A model generated the notes under the pieces. It was not told the DNA's origin and searched no databases. It was given only the letters and a program-made list of their open reading frames with translations. Positions 8,574 through 17,911 of a stretch of DNA of 55,768 nucleotides are shown here, piece by piece; position 1 is the stretch's first letter; each line of letters begins with the position of its first letter. Made by a program: the position numbers and the translations under genes. This stretch comes from Proteobacteria bacterium HN_bin10 (GTDB lineage: Bacteria; Pseudomonadota; Alphaproteobacteria; Caulobacterales; Aquidulcibacteraceae): NCBI GenBank assembly GCA_002083515.1, contig LWDN01000041.1, positions 40,965 to 96,732 of the forward strand, given 5' to 3'.

Positions 8574-9473
8574 CTACGGCTGGCCAAAGCAGATTTTGGT
8601 GTTCTGCCTCAGCACGCGCGCCAATCGCTTGGCGCGGTCGACGCCAACGGACTCTGCCGGATGAAGCAGCGCAAACGAGGCGGCAAGATGCGGTTTGCCG
8701 GGGAACACTGGTGCCAGGCGGTTGGCGCGTTGCTCCGCGCGGGTCAGTTCCTCCGGTAAAAGGGCAATTCCGGCGCCCATTGTGCACGCAGTGTGGGCAG
8801 AACTCAGGCCATCGGCCAAAAGCAGTTTCGACGGCGCGATTTCGACGTTGGCGCAAGCGCCCCAAAGAGAAAGCCCGTCGCGCCATTGCTCGCAGACGAT
8901 CCAGTGGACCGCGCCGCCGCGATGCAGCACGTCTCGAACTTTGTGCGTGGCGAACGGCTGGAGCGAGGCGGCGTGAATGATCTCCATGGCGTGGTGATTG
9001 GTGGGTTCTGTGATTAAACTGAGCGTGGCGTCAGCATCATGGCACGACGACAAGGTGGGGCTGGGCGTAAGCTGGAAGTCGATCGCTTCGCCGAACGAAT
9101 TCTCGATGGTTTCCCACCGCTCGGCGATAAGCGCCGACGCAAGGAGCGGACATATCCTGAGGCGAAATGCGCCAAAGCGGCCAAGCCCCGCGAGACCGTT
9201 TCTTATGGTTTCAAAAGCGGGAGAAAGTGACGCGGCCAGCGCCGCGCCGGATGCTGTAAGTTCGACGCGGCGGCCTTGCGAGACCACGAGCGTGGCGCCG
9301 AGAGACGCCTCCAATTTGCGGATCTGATGACTCAAGGCGGAGACGCTGACGCCAAGTTCCGCGGCTGCCGCACGATAGTTCTTCTCGCGCGCCAGAACAT
9401 CGAACGCGCGCAGCGCGCGCAGAGACGCGCGCTCCAGTGGATTATCGAGTCTTTTCCGATGCGCAGAAGACAA
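8574..9473 (-). CDS. LysR-family transcriptional regulator
   Basis: 299 aa from a TTG codon; no ATG is available before the DNA-binding domain. Residues about 14-75 form the winged helix-turn-helix (LRALRAFDVLARE, then AAAAELGVSVSALSHQIRKLEASLG), as in GcvA-like LysR proteins. The remainder is the periplasmic-binding-like effector domain. The gene lies downstream of a CPA2 antiporter on the same strand and ends about 100 bp before the parB leader. The effector and target genes cannot be named. The weak start leaves the exact N-terminus uncertain. Confidence 0.82.
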   Translation of the reverse strand: MSSAHRKRLDNPLERASLRALRAFDVLAREKNYRAAAAELGVSVSALSHQIRKLEASLGATLVVSQGRRVELTASGAALAASLSPAFETIRNGLAGLGRFGAFRLRICPLLASALIAERWETIENSFGEAIDFQLTPSPTLSSCHDADATLSLITEPTNHHAMEIIHAASLQPFATHKVRDVLHRGGAVHWIVCEQWRDGLSLWGACANVEIAPSKLLLADGLSSAHTACTMGAGIALLPEELTRAEQRANRLAPVFPGKPHLAASFALLHPAESVGVDRAKRLARVLRQNTKICFGQP

Positions 9474-9630
9474 TCGAAACCCCGGGCGTTAGGTGGCGCG
9501 CTCACGGCATGCGTTGCGGCCGGAACCGTTCAGCGAGGCGACTCTGGGGCAGAGTCGGAATTGTGCTCTCGCAGGCGTCCAAACGATCGGAGGCAGACGC
9601 GGGTGCTTGAACGGGCGATCATGTTGTCGT

Positions 9631-10881
9631 TCACACACGGTCGTCCTCGTGCGTTCGCGCGGTGTTCGCGGTAACGGGAGCGCGATGAATCAACGCCTGC
9701 TCGTTGGCGAGCCGTGGGGCGACGACCGGTACCGTCAACATCGTGCTTCCAAGAGCCATGAGCAGGGTGGCTGTAAAGGTTTCGCTGGTGATGATCTCCT
9801 TATCGAGCAAGATATTGACGAAGATGATCATGATCAGCGCCTTGGTTTGAAGGAGCCAGCCAATGACGCCAGCCTCGCCTTTGCCCCAACGCAATATTTT
9901 TCCGGCCAGCTGCAAGCCGATCAACTTCCCCGATACTGATGCAATGAGCAGCATGGCGGCGGCGGCGAAGACCATTGCGCCGCCGACTTCCCAATTTGTG
10001 CGCAGTCCCGTGCTCAAGAAGAACACTGGCATCAACGCGAGCAGCAGATTGTGCCGGAATTGATCCATCTGCCTCTGGTCGAACAGATCGGCATCCAGGA
10101 CAGCGCCAGAGAGAAACGCGCCAACCATATAATGAAGACCGGCCCAGTCGGCGGCAAAGCCGGCAAGCGCCAACCAGATGAGCCCCGCATACCAGCGGTC
10201 GTTCTCAGGTATTTTGCGCATGACCCAGCGCACGGCGATCGCTGCCAGCGCAAACGCGACAAGGAAGCTGACTTGTCGCCCGACGCGCTCCCAGTCGAGC
10301 AGGATGAGGGCGAGCACCCCCCAGATCGCCACGTCGTCGAGGCTTGCGTAACGCAGAACCCGTTGGCCCAGCGGCGTCCTTAGGATGTCGAGTTTCTCCA
10401 GAAGGAGGACAAGAATCGGCAACGCCGTGACCGCGCAGGCCATGCCGATGCCTAGCACGAACTGCCATGTCCGCCCGCCTCCGCCGATCCATCCGCCGCC
10501 TGTAGCGAGCATGATCATCGCCGCGACGCATCCGAAGGCGAGGGGGACGGCCAGTGCAAGGCTGGCGGTGACGCCAGTTTCGGCGCGGTAAGCCCACGCC
10601 TTCTTTATGTCGAGCTCGATGCCGGCAACCCAGACGAAGAGCATCACCGCCCACCAGGCGATGCCATTCAGCGCGGCGATGACTTGGGGGGTGAAGACGA
10701 AGTCGTAATATTGCGGGAGCGCCGCGCCAAGGACGCCGGGCCCCAGAAGAATGCCGCCAAATATCTGCACCACCACCAAGGGGGCGTAGTAATCCGTGCG
10801 AACTACCCGCCAGAAGAGGTACGGAATGGCGAAAATGATCACCATCGCCAGGAGGAACAGTTCGGTGGTGCTGACGTGCAT
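9631..10881 (-). CDS. Cation:proton antiporter, CPA2 / KefB-type membrane domain
   Basis: 416 aa from the ATG at 10881, with GGAGGAAGG 7 nt upstream; an earlier in-frame ATG lacks a ribosome-binding site. About 12 hydrophobic segments are visible, with the Na+/H+ exchanger features GILLGPGVLG, a GIELDIKKAW segment, and FFLSTGLRTNW near the end of the transport core. No cytosolic TrkA-N domain is present. It should exchange Na+ or K+ for protons across the inner membrane. It is divergent from the LacI regulator, and the 14-bp palindrome at 10960-10973 sits in the shared intergenic region, so co-regulation with glucose genes is possible but unproven. Confidence 0.82.
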   Translation of the reverse strand: MHVSTTELFLLAMVIIFAIPYLFWRVVRTDYYAPLVVVQIFGGILLGPGVLGAALPQYYDFVFTPQVIAALNGIAWWAVMLFVWVAGIELDIKKAWAYRAETGVTASLALAVPLAFGCVAAMIMLATGGGWIGGGGRTWQFVLGIGMACAVTALPILVLLLEKLDILRTPLGQRVLRYASLDDVAIWGVLALILLDWERVGRQVSFLVAFALAAIAVRWVMRKIPENDRWYAGLIWLALAGFAADWAGLHYMVGAFLSGAVLDADLFDQRQMDQFRHNLLLALMPVFFLSTGLRTNWEVGGAMVFAAAAMLLIASVSGKLIGLQLAGKILRWGKGEAGVIGWLLQTKALIMIIFVNILLDKEIITSETFTATLLMALGSTMLTVPVVAPRLANEQALIHRAPVTANTARTHEDDRV

Positions 10882-10959
10882 GATTTGACCTTCCTCCTCT
10901 TTCAGCCTCGTCGCATCGCCCCCGTCCGACCCCAAGGGGCGCCCGAAAGGCAACCCAAT

Positions 10960-10973
10960 TGACAGGGCTGTCA
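10960..10973. promoter_or_regulatory. LacI-type operator palindrome, regulator promoter
   Basis: TGACAGGGCTGTCA is a perfect inverted repeat of TGACAG around GG, 74 bp upstream of the LacI gene. A near copy occurs between the sugar importer and glk (13376-13389). The size and symmetry fit a LacI-family operator. Autoregulation by the gene at 11048 is inferred. Confidence 0.55.
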
Positions 10974-11047
10974 TATATACAGAGTCTGTTGGACCCTGCC
11001 TATGTCAGTCGGGTTCGATCTGGGCGGGGCCAGCGAGCGGGCGAAAG

Positions 11048-12052
11048 ATGTCTGTTACGATTAACGATGTCGCGGAATTGGCGGGCGTCTCGATAAAGAC
11101 CGTGTCTCGCGTGCTCAATGGGGAGCCGCATGTGCGTCCGGCGCTGCAGCAGCGCGTGATGCAGGCCGCTGAGCAGCTGGCCTACACGCCCAATCAAGCC
11201 GCCCGCCGGCTGGCCGGCAACAAGTCGTTCCTGATCGCGCTCATGTATAACAATCCCTCGCCGAGTTATGTCGCGGGCATACAGGAGGGCGCCGCGCGGC
11301 GTTGCCGCGCCTTGGGCTATCATCTGATCGTCGAGCCGTTGGAGCGGGAACAAGACAACGATCCATTGCCGGTCAACGTCATGCTCCGGACGCTCGCGCC
11401 CGACGGCGTAGTCCTCATTCCGCCGCTTTCCGACGACCTCTCGCTGTTGGAGCAATTGGCGCGTTTCCAAACGCCCGTGGTTCGCATCGCTGGCTACAAG
11501 GACGGGCCCGGAGCGATCTTGGCGACGCCCGAGCGCGAAGCCGGACGCATGGCGGTGGCTCACTTCGTCGCCCGTGGCCATAGGCGCATCGCCATGGTGG
11601 CGCCGCCGGCTTCGCACCGCGCGGCGGCGGAGCGCCTGCTCGGATATCAGGACGCAATGGCCGATGCGCGTTTGCCGGTTGAGCCTGACTTGATCGTGCG
11701 CGGCCGCTTCGATGTCGAATCCGGCCAGGAAGCGGCGGCTCGACTGCTTGGCTTGGATGCGCCGCCGACGGCCATTTTTGCTGCCAATGACGAAATGGCG
11801 CTTGGCGTCATGCAGGCGGCGCGCAAACGCGGGCTACGGGTGCCGGAGGATGTTTCGGTCATCGGCTTCGATGACACGCCGTCGAGCCGCAGCGCCTGGC
11901 CGCCGTTGACGACCGTTCGCCAGCCGTTGTCTGAGCTGGGCGCGACCGCGGTGGACTTGATTGTGTCCGGCGACGGTGTGGATGGTTTGGAATGCCGCTT
12001 CAGCTTGATCGAGCGTGCTTCCGTGGCCGACTTGCGCAAGCGTCGCCGTTAG
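11048..12052 (+). CDS. LacI-family transcriptional regulator of the glucose cluster
   Basis: 334 aa. The N-terminal helix-turn-helix (INDVAELAGVSIKTVSRVLNG) and hinge are followed by a periplasmic-binding-protein-like sugar domain (IFAANDEMALGVMQAARKRG, then VPEDVSVIGFDDTP, then LTTVRQP). It is divergent from the antiporter and convergent with a FucP-type sugar importer, beyond which lies glk-zwf-edd-eda. The shared palindrome in front of this gene and in front of the importer/glk pair makes it the likely local repressor of glucose uptake and Entner-Doudoroff genes. The effector is probably a sugar or sugar phosphate, which the sequence does not identify. Confidence 0.88.
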   Translation: MSVTINDVAELAGVSIKTVSRVLNGEPHVRPALQQRVMQAAEQLAYTPNQAARRLAGNKSFLIALMYNNPSPSYVAGIQEGAARRCRALGYHLIVEPLEREQDNDPLPVNVMLRTLAPDGVVLIPPLSDDLSLLEQLARFQTPVVRIAGYKDGPGAILATPEREAGRMAVAHFVARGHRRIAMVAPPASHRAAAERLLGYQDAMADARLPVEPDLIVRGRFDVESGQEAAARLLGLDAPPTAIFAANDEMALGVMQAARKRGLRVPEDVSVIGFDDTPSSRSAWPPLTTVRQPLSELGATAVDLIVSGDGVDGLECRFSLIERASVADLRKRRR

Positions 12053-12081
12053 AGTGAGAGAGCTCGCCAGGACAGTCGCGA

Positions 12082-13344
12082 CTAAGTCTTGGCCGCGTAG
12101 CGTCCGAAGAACACGATCCAGAAGTAGCCCAAGATGGGCACGATGAGGGCGACCACGAGGCTTGCGCGATCCGCGACGGCGCCGGTCGCCACAGGCAGGA
12201 GCGCGCCCCCCACGATCGCCATGCAGAGCAGTCCCGCCGCTTGCGGCGCGTCTTGGTTGATGCCGCGTAGCGACTGCGAGAATATCGTTGGGAACATGAT
12301 GGAGTTCATCAGCCCGACGGACAGAATGGCGGCTGCGGACAAAAGTCCGGTGGTTAGTCCGCTGACCGCGGCTAGCGTGATGGCGCCCAGCGCGCAGAAG
12401 CTCAATACATGGCCAGGACTGACCTTACGCATCACGAACGCGCCGATAAACCGGCCTACCATCGCCCCGCCCCAGTAGAGGCTTACAAGCTGGCCTGCGT
12501 CCTGTTCGGTGACGCCCAGCCGCTCGCTCGCCGAGAGGTAGTTGACGAGAATGGAGCCGATGGAGACCTCCGCGCCGACATACGCGAATATGGCGATCAC
12601 GCCGAATAGGAGCCGCGGTTTCGCGAGCAGATTGAGCCCCAACCCTTGTGCCGGCTTGGCGTCGTGACGGGGGAGTAAGTCGCGCTTGAACCAGAACACG
12701 AGAACCAGCACGACGAGGAGCGCGGCGATGCCAAGATAAGGCGCCTGCACCTGCGCGGCTTCCGCCGCGCGCATAGCGGCGAGTTCGGCGGTCGTGAGCG
12801 AGGAGATATCGGGCGCTGCGCTGTCGCTCAGAATGAGACGGGCGCCGACAAATGGTCCAATGAAGGTGCCGAGGGAATTGAACGCCTGGGCCAGAGTGAG
12901 GCGCGAAGAACTCGTCGCTTGCGGTCCGACGATTGAGATGACCGCATTGGCGGCGACTTGCAGGATCGTGATCCCGCCGGACATAATGAAGAGCGCAAGC
13001 AGAAAGCCCTCATACACGCCCAGCCGCGCCGCCGGCGCGAACATGAGGCACCCCGCCGTCATCACGAGCAGGCCAACGACGATGCCGCGCATGTAGCCGA
13101 GGCGTCCGACGATCGCGCCGGCGGGAAGCGAAAACACGAAATAGCCGATGAAGAACGCAAACTGCGTCAGCATCGCTTCGGCGTAATTGAGGGTGAACAG
13201 CGCCTTCAGCTTGGGCACGAGGATGTCGATAAGGACGGTGGCGAAGCCCCAAATAAAAAATAGTCCTAAGGAGAGCACGAACAGGACGGTGTCCGCTTTC
13301 GGTGCGATCGATTGCGCGCTGGCGGCCTGCGGGGTCTGCGCCAT
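12082..13344 (-). CDS. Sugar MFS transporter, FucP/GluP-like
   Basis: 420 aa with about 12 transmembrane segments. Sequence such as FIWGFATVLIDILVPKLK, LTQFAFFIGYFVFSLPAG, and GGITILQVAANAVI is characteristic of the fucose/glucose/galactose H+ symporter family. It is divergent from glk, so imported free glucose (or galactose) would be phosphorylated by the adjacent kinase. It would act in the inner membrane. The ATG at 13344 follows GGGAGAAC. The palindrome at 13376-13389 lies just upstream and may control both this gene and glk. The substrate is inferred from context only. Confidence 0.85.
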   Translation of the reverse strand: MAQTPQAASAQSIAPKADTVLFVLSLGLFFIWGFATVLIDILVPKLKALFTLNYAEAMLTQFAFFIGYFVFSLPAGAIVGRLGYMRGIVVGLLVMTAGCLMFAPAARLGVYEGFLLALFIMSGGITILQVAANAVISIVGPQATSSSRLTLAQAFNSLGTFIGPFVGARLILSDSAAPDISSLTTAELAAMRAAEAAQVQAPYLGIAALLVVLVLVFWFKRDLLPRHDAKPAQGLGLNLLAKPRLLFGVIAIFAYVGAEVSIGSILVNYLSASERLGVTEQDAGQLVSLYWGGAMVGRFIGAFVMRKVSPGHVLSFCALGAITLAAVSGLTTGLLSAAAILSVGLMNSIMFPTIFSQSLRGINQDAPQAAGLLCMAIVGGALLPVATGAVADRASLVVALIVPILGYFWIVFFGRYAAKT

Positions 13345-13375
13345 GTCGTTCTCCCTAAAGCGTCCGCGCCGTCAT

Positions 13376-13389
13376 TGGCAGCGCTGTCA
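13376..13389. promoter_or_regulatory. LacI-type operator palindrome, importer/glk promoter
   Basis: TGGCAGCGCTGTCA matches the palindrome at 10960-10973 at 12 of 14 positions and lies 31 bp upstream of the sugar importer start, in the divergent region with glk. It is the probable binding site of the LacI protein encoded at 11048. Confidence 0.55.
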
Positions 13390-13538
13390 TTTTTCTCGTG
13401 ACAACGGCCTACACCACGAATAAGCGGGTAGGCAATCAGATTTGTGCCCTCAAACATGGCCTGGGCGTCAGAGTCCTCTGATGGGAAAGGGCGCGCTCGG
13501 GTTCTCGGCCTTTAGAGGCCCTTCTGGGGAGATTTGCC

Positions 13539-14528
13539 TTGAACCAAGCGCCCGCCGATTCGAGTGAAGTGCTGGTCGCTGATATCGGGGGCACAAATTG
13601 TCGCCTCGCCCTTTACCAGCGGCGCGGCGGGGGCGTGGCCGCCCTCAAGAGTGGCGCCTATCTGACGGGCGAACTGGCGAGCGTCGCCGACGCCGTGCGC
13701 GATTTCCTTGGTTCGGATTTGAGCCCCGAATACGCAGCCTTCGCCGTGGCGGCGCCCGTGGAGGGCGACACTATCGCGCTGACCAATTCTCATTGGGGGT
13801 TCAGCATTTCGGCGCTTGAGCATGCGTTCGGCTTCAAGCGACTCCTGGCAGTCAACGATCTCGTCGCACAGGCGGAAGCAGCAATCCGCCTGAGCCCCGA
13901 AGATATCGCCGGCATCGGCGGCGACGTGACGGCGGCCAAACGCATTGCCGTAGTCGGGGTGGGAACAGGGCTCGGCGTGGCGAGCGTGACGCGCGGCGAA
14001 CATGATGCGGCGCATATCGCGCCCACCGAAGCGGGCCATGCGGGTTTCGCGCCTTTCGACGAGCTTGATCTCAGGATCGTCGAACAATGGCTTGGCGAGA
14101 CCGGCCGTGTGGTGGACGAGCATGTAGTGTCCGGACCAGGCCTGGTGCGCTTGCATAATACATTGCGGGCCTTGCGTAACCTCAAGCCCGAACCGGGCTT
14201 GGACGGCCGCGAGATTGTCCGCCGCGCTTTTGAGTTGGAAGACGCCCCGTGTGTCGAAACCGTGCATCGCTTCGTCTTGGCTCTCGCCAGCGTGTGCGCG
14301 GATGTAGCGCTTGTGCAAGGCGCGGAAGGCGTGTTGCTGGTGGGGGATGTCGTCAACAGCTTGCTGCCGGAATTGCAGGCCGCGCCGTTTCGCGCGCGCT
14401 TTGAGCAACATGGGCCAAAGCGGGGCTTCTTAGCGGAGACGCCCATCGGCGTAGCTCGCGCCAAGGATTTGGGCCTGACTGGCGCCTACTTCGTTCTGGA
14501 GCGCAGCTTGAGCGACAGCCATGGCTGA
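13539..14528 (+). CDS. glk: Glucokinase
   Basis: 329 aa from a TTG codon with GGGGAG about 7 nt upstream. It phosphorylates glucose with ATP to glucose-6-phosphate in the cytoplasm. The phosphate-1 motif VADIGGTNCRLAL is near the N-terminus. VVGVGTGLGVASV (adenosine-binding region) and PTEAGHAGFAP follow, typical of bacterial hexokinase-fold glucokinases. Its end overlaps the start of zwf by 8 bp, which places it first in a glk-zwf-edd transcription unit. It is divergent from the FucP-type importer. Confidence 0.93.
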   Translation: MNQAPADSSEVLVADIGGTNCRLALYQRRGGGVAALKSGAYLTGELASVADAVRDFLGSDLSPEYAAFAVAAPVEGDTIALTNSHWGFSISALEHAFGFKRLLAVNDLVAQAEAAIRLSPEDIAGIGGDVTAAKRIAVVGVGTGLGVASVTRGEHDAAHIAPTEAGHAGFAPFDELDLRIVEQWLGETGRVVDEHVVSGPGLVRLHNTLRALRNLKPEPGLDGREIVRRAFELEDAPCVETVHRFVLALASVCADVALVQGAEGVLLVGDVVNSLLPELQAAPFRARFEQHGPKRGFLAETPIGVARAKDLGLTGAYFVLERSLSDSHG

Positions 14529-15987
14529 ATTTATTCCGGCCCCTCCATTTGATTTGGTGGTGTTCGGAGCGACCGGCGATCTCTCGTTGCGCAAGCTGTT
14601 TCCGGCGTTGCTGCACCGTTTTATCGACGGACAGATCCCGGCTCAGTCGCGTATTATCGGGGTGGCGCGAACGGAGATGGGCGCCGAGGGCTTTCGCAGA
14701 ATGTTGCAAGAAAGCCAGGCGAAGTTCGCCGCCGATGCTCGAGTCGACAAGGCCAAACGCGATGAATTCCTGCGCCACATCGAGTACGTGCGCATCGATG
14801 CGAGCGCGCCAGCCAGAGAATGGAAGGGGCTTGGCGAAGCTTTGGGCGATAGTGCAGGGAAGGTGCGCGTCTTCTATCTCTCCACCGCGCCGAGCCTCTT
14901 TGTAACGATCGCCCGGCGCCTGTCGGAAGCTGGGCTCGCCACGCCTGGCTCGCGGATCGTGCTGGAGAAGCCGATCGGCCGGGACCTCGCCAGCTCGCGC
15001 GAGATCAATGATGGCGTCGGCGCGGTCTTCGATGAGCACCGCACGTTCCGGATCGATCACTATCTCGGCAAGGAGACCGTGCAGAACCTGCTGGTGCTGC
15101 GCTTCGCCAACATGCTGGTGGAGCCGATCTGGTCGCGCGCCACCATCGATCATGTGCAGATCACCGTCGCCGAGCAGATCGGCGTGGAGGGCCGCGGCGA
15201 CTATTATGACAAATCCGGCGCGCTGCGGGACATGGTGCAGAACCACATCCTGCAACTGCTCTGCCTGGTGGCGCTTGAATCGCCGAACTCGATGGATGCC
15301 GACGCAATCCGAACCGAGAAGCTGAAAGTGCTTTCGGCGTTGCGCCGGATCGAAGCGAAAGACGCCGCGATCAAAACCGTGCGCGGACAGTACAAGGCAG
15401 GTCTCGTCGATGGCAAGCCGGCGCCGTCCTATATCGAGGAGTTGGGCAAACAATCGAAGACGGAAACTTTCGTCGCGATCAAGGCCGAGGTCGATAATTG
15501 GCGCTGGGCCGGCGTGCCGTTCTATCTGCGCACCGGCAAGCGCATGGGCGCGCGCCGCTCGGAGATCGTGATCCAGTTCAAGGATACGCCTGTGTCGATG
15601 TTTGGCGTTGGCGGCGCGCCGAACAAGCTGGTGCTGCGTTTGCAGCCTGACGAAGGCGTGCGGCTGTGGCTCAACATGAAGGAGCCGGGGCCTGGCGGTT
15701 TGCGTGTGAAGACGGCGCCGCTCGATCTCTCATTCGCCGAAGAATTTGGCGGCGTTCGCTACCCAGACGCTTACGAGCGTTTGTTGATGGACGTGGTGCG
15801 CGGCAATCTCTCGCTGTTCATGCGCCGCGACGAAGTCGCCGCCGCCTGGACGTGGGCTGACACGCTGCTTGCGGCATGGGCGGAGACGGGTGCTGCGCCC
15901 AAGCTTTATGCGGCGGGCGAAAACGGTCCGGATCAATCGACGCTGTTGCTCGCCAACGAGGGCCGCGCCTGGTGGGACCCGGAATGA
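14521..15987 (+). CDS. zwf: Glucose-6-phosphate 1-dehydrogenase
   Basis: 488 aa, the usual family length. It oxidises glucose-6-phosphate to 6-phosphogluconolactone with NAD(P)+. The N-terminal nucleotide-binding motif is FGATGDLSLRKLFPAL, and the catalytic/substrate signature is IDHYLGKETVQN. The start overlaps glk by 8 bp and the end overlaps edd by ATGA, so the three genes are translationally coupled. A 6-phosphogluconolactonase gene (pgl), often next to zwf in related bacteria, is not found anywhere in the window. Confidence 0.95.
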   Translation: MAEFIPAPPFDLVVFGATGDLSLRKLFPALLHRFIDGQIPAQSRIIGVARTEMGAEGFRRMLQESQAKFAADARVDKAKRDEFLRHIEYVRIDASAPAREWKGLGEALGDSAGKVRVFYLSTAPSLFVTIARRLSEAGLATPGSRIVLEKPIGRDLASSREINDGVGAVFDEHRTFRIDHYLGKETVQNLLVLRFANMLVEPIWSRATIDHVQITVAEQIGVEGRGDYYDKSGALRDMVQNHILQLLCLVALESPNSMDADAIRTEKLKVLSALRRIEAKDAAIKTVRGQYKAGLVDGKPAPSYIEELGKQSKTETFVAIKAEVDNWRWAGVPFYLRTGKRMGARRSEIVIQFKDTPVSMFGVGGAPNKLVLRLQPDEGVRLWLNMKEPGPGGLRVKTAPLDLSFAEEFGGVRYPDAYERLLMDVVRGNLSLFMRRDEVAAAWTWADTLLAAWAETGAAPKLYAAGENGPDQSTLLLANEGRAWWDPE

Positions 15988-17822
15988 GCGCGCTGCTCAA
16001 TCCGTCGATCGCCGATGTCACCGAGCGTATCCGTACGCGCAGCGCTGCGCGGCGGCGGCGTTACCTCGATCTGATTGAGGCGCGTGACGCCAGCAAACCG
16101 GCGCGGGTGCGGCTCGCGGAAGCCAACCAAGCGCATACATCCGCAGGCTGCGTCGTGCAGGATAAGATCGCCTTGCTTGGCGGCAAGTGGCCGTCAATCG
16201 GCATTGTGACATCCTACAACGACATGCTCTCGGCGCATGCGCCCTATGCGCGCTATCCCGATCTCATTCGCGCGGCCGCGCGCGAGGCAGGCGCCATCGC
16301 GCAAGTCGCGGGCGGCGTACCGGCGATGTGCGATGGCGTCACCCAGGGCTTTGAGGGCATGGAGCTGTCGCTGTTCTCGCGCGATGTGATCGCGCTTTCA
16401 ACAGCTGTGCCCCTTTCGCATGCGACGTTCGATGCGGCGCTGTTACTGGGCATTTGCGACAAGATCGTGCCGGGCTTGTTGATTGGCGCACTCAGGTTCC
16501 CCTGGCTGCCGGCGATTATGGTGCCGAGCGGGCCGATGCCTTCGGGTTTGCCGAACAAGGAAAAAGCCGCGCGCCGTCAAGCGTTCGCCGAAGGCAAGAT
16601 CGGGCGCGAGGAATTGCTGCAGGCGGAGGCGGACTCCTATCACGCGCCGGGGACATGCACGTTCTACGGCACCGCCAACTCCAATCAGATCATGATGGAG
16701 TTGATGGGGTTGCACCTGCCGGGCGCGGCGTTTGTCCCGCCAGACACGCCTTTGCGCGATGCGCTTACGGCTGCGGCCGTTAAGCGCGCCGCCGCGATCA
16801 GCGGCCTCGGCAATGAGTATCGCCCGATTGGCCGTGTCGTCGATGAGCGCTCGATCGTCAACGCCATGGTTGGCTTGATGGCGACGGGCGGCTCGACCAA
16901 CCACTTCATACATCTGCCCGCCATCGCGCTCGCCGCCGGCGTCGAAATCACCTGGGACGATTTCGCCGACGTCTCGCGGGTCACGCCGCTGCTGGCGCGC
17001 ATCTACCCCAATGGCTCGGCGGATGTGAATCACTTTCACGCAGCGGGCGGCGTCGGCTTTCTCGTGCGCGAACTTTTGGATGCGGGCCTCGCGCACGCCG
17101 ATGTAATGACAGTGAGCGGCGAGGGCTTGAGCGCCTATGCGCAAGAGCCGGTGTTGGCCGATGGCGCGCTCGCGTGGCGCGCGGCGCCGGTGGCGAGTGC
17201 CGATGCGAGCGTTCTGCGCGGCGCGGCGGCGCCATTTGCCGCGGAAGGCGGCCTGCAGCTCCTGAGCGGCAACATCGGCCGTGCCTGCGTGAAAGTGTCG
17301 GCGGTTGCGGATGATAAGCGTGTGGTCGAGGCGCCCGCGCTCGTATTCGAGGATCAAGCGGACGTGCAGGCGGCGTTCAAGCGCGGCGATCTCGATCGCG
17401 CCTGCGTGGTGGTCGTGCGCGGCCAAGGTCCGCGCGCCAATGGCATGCCGGAACTGCACAAGCTGATGCCGCTCATGGGCGCGCTGCAGGATCGCGGCTT
17501 CAAGGTGGCGCTGGTGACGGATGGGCGGCTCTCCGGCGCCAGCGGCAAGGTGCTCTCGGCGATTCACGTGACGCCGGAGGCGGCTGAAGGCGGCGCAATT
17601 GCGAAGCTGCGCGACGGTGATGTTGTGCGTGTCGACGGCGCGCAGGGGACGCTCAATGTTGTCGCGCCGGGCGATTGGCAAGCCCGCGCTTCGACGCCGG
17701 TCAATCTCAGTGCGCACGCCCGCGGCGTCGGGCGTGAGTTGTTCGCCTTGTTCCGCGCCAACGCTTGCTCCGCCGAGCAGGGCGGCTCAGCCTTTCCCGA
17801 TTGCGATCCACCGCCAGCTTGA
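15984..17822 (+). CDS. edd: Phosphogluconate dehydratase
   Basis: 612 aa from the ATG that overlaps the zwf stop (ATGA); a longer in-frame reading would cover zwf. It dehydrates 6-phosphogluconate to KDPG, the committed Entner-Doudoroff step, and belongs to the IlvD/Edd Fe-S dehydratases. Landmarks are VTSYNDMLSAHAPY, GGVPAMCDGVTQG with a cluster cysteine, GTCTFYGTANSNQ with another, and VTDGRLSGASGKV near the C-terminus. The length agrees with Edd of enteric bacteria (about 600 residues). The next gene, eda, follows after 89 bp. Confidence 0.95.
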   Translation: MSALLNPSIADVTERIRTRSAARRRRYLDLIEARDASKPARVRLAEANQAHTSAGCVVQDKIALLGGKWPSIGIVTSYNDMLSAHAPYARYPDLIRAAAREAGAIAQVAGGVPAMCDGVTQGFEGMELSLFSRDVIALSTAVPLSHATFDAALLLGICDKIVPGLLIGALRFPWLPAIMVPSGPMPSGLPNKEKAARRQAFAEGKIGREELLQAEADSYHAPGTCTFYGTANSNQIMMELMGLHLPGAAFVPPDTPLRDALTAAAVKRAAAISGLGNEYRPIGRVVDERSIVNAMVGLMATGGSTNHFIHLPAIALAAGVEITWDDFADVSRVTPLLARIYPNGSADVNHFHAAGGVGFLVRELLDAGLAHADVMTVSGEGLSAYAQEPVLADGALAWRAAPVASADASVLRGAAAPFAAEGGLQLLSGNIGRACVKVSAVADDKRVVEAPALVFEDQADVQAAFKRGDLDRACVVVVRGQGPRANGMPELHKLMPLMGALQDRGFKVALVTDGRLSGASGKVLSAIHVTPEAAEGGAIAKLRDGDVVRVDGAQGTLNVVAPGDWQARASTPVNLSAHARGVGRELFALFRANACSAEQGGSAFPDCDPPPA

Positions 17823-17911
17823 CGCATACACGAGGTGAAACAGCGTTGCGGTCCTCAGATAGGCTAACCCGTTTGGTTTTCTCCAACGTGTATTCTCGAT
17901 AAGGACGGCCC

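Noticed and set aside
14353..15453. Minus-strand open frame of 366 codons
   Set aside because: Antisense to zwf; no domain.
16443..17717. Minus-strand open frame of 424 codons
   Set aside because: Antisense to edd, whose motifs are unambiguous; composition rich in Arg and His as usual for shadows.
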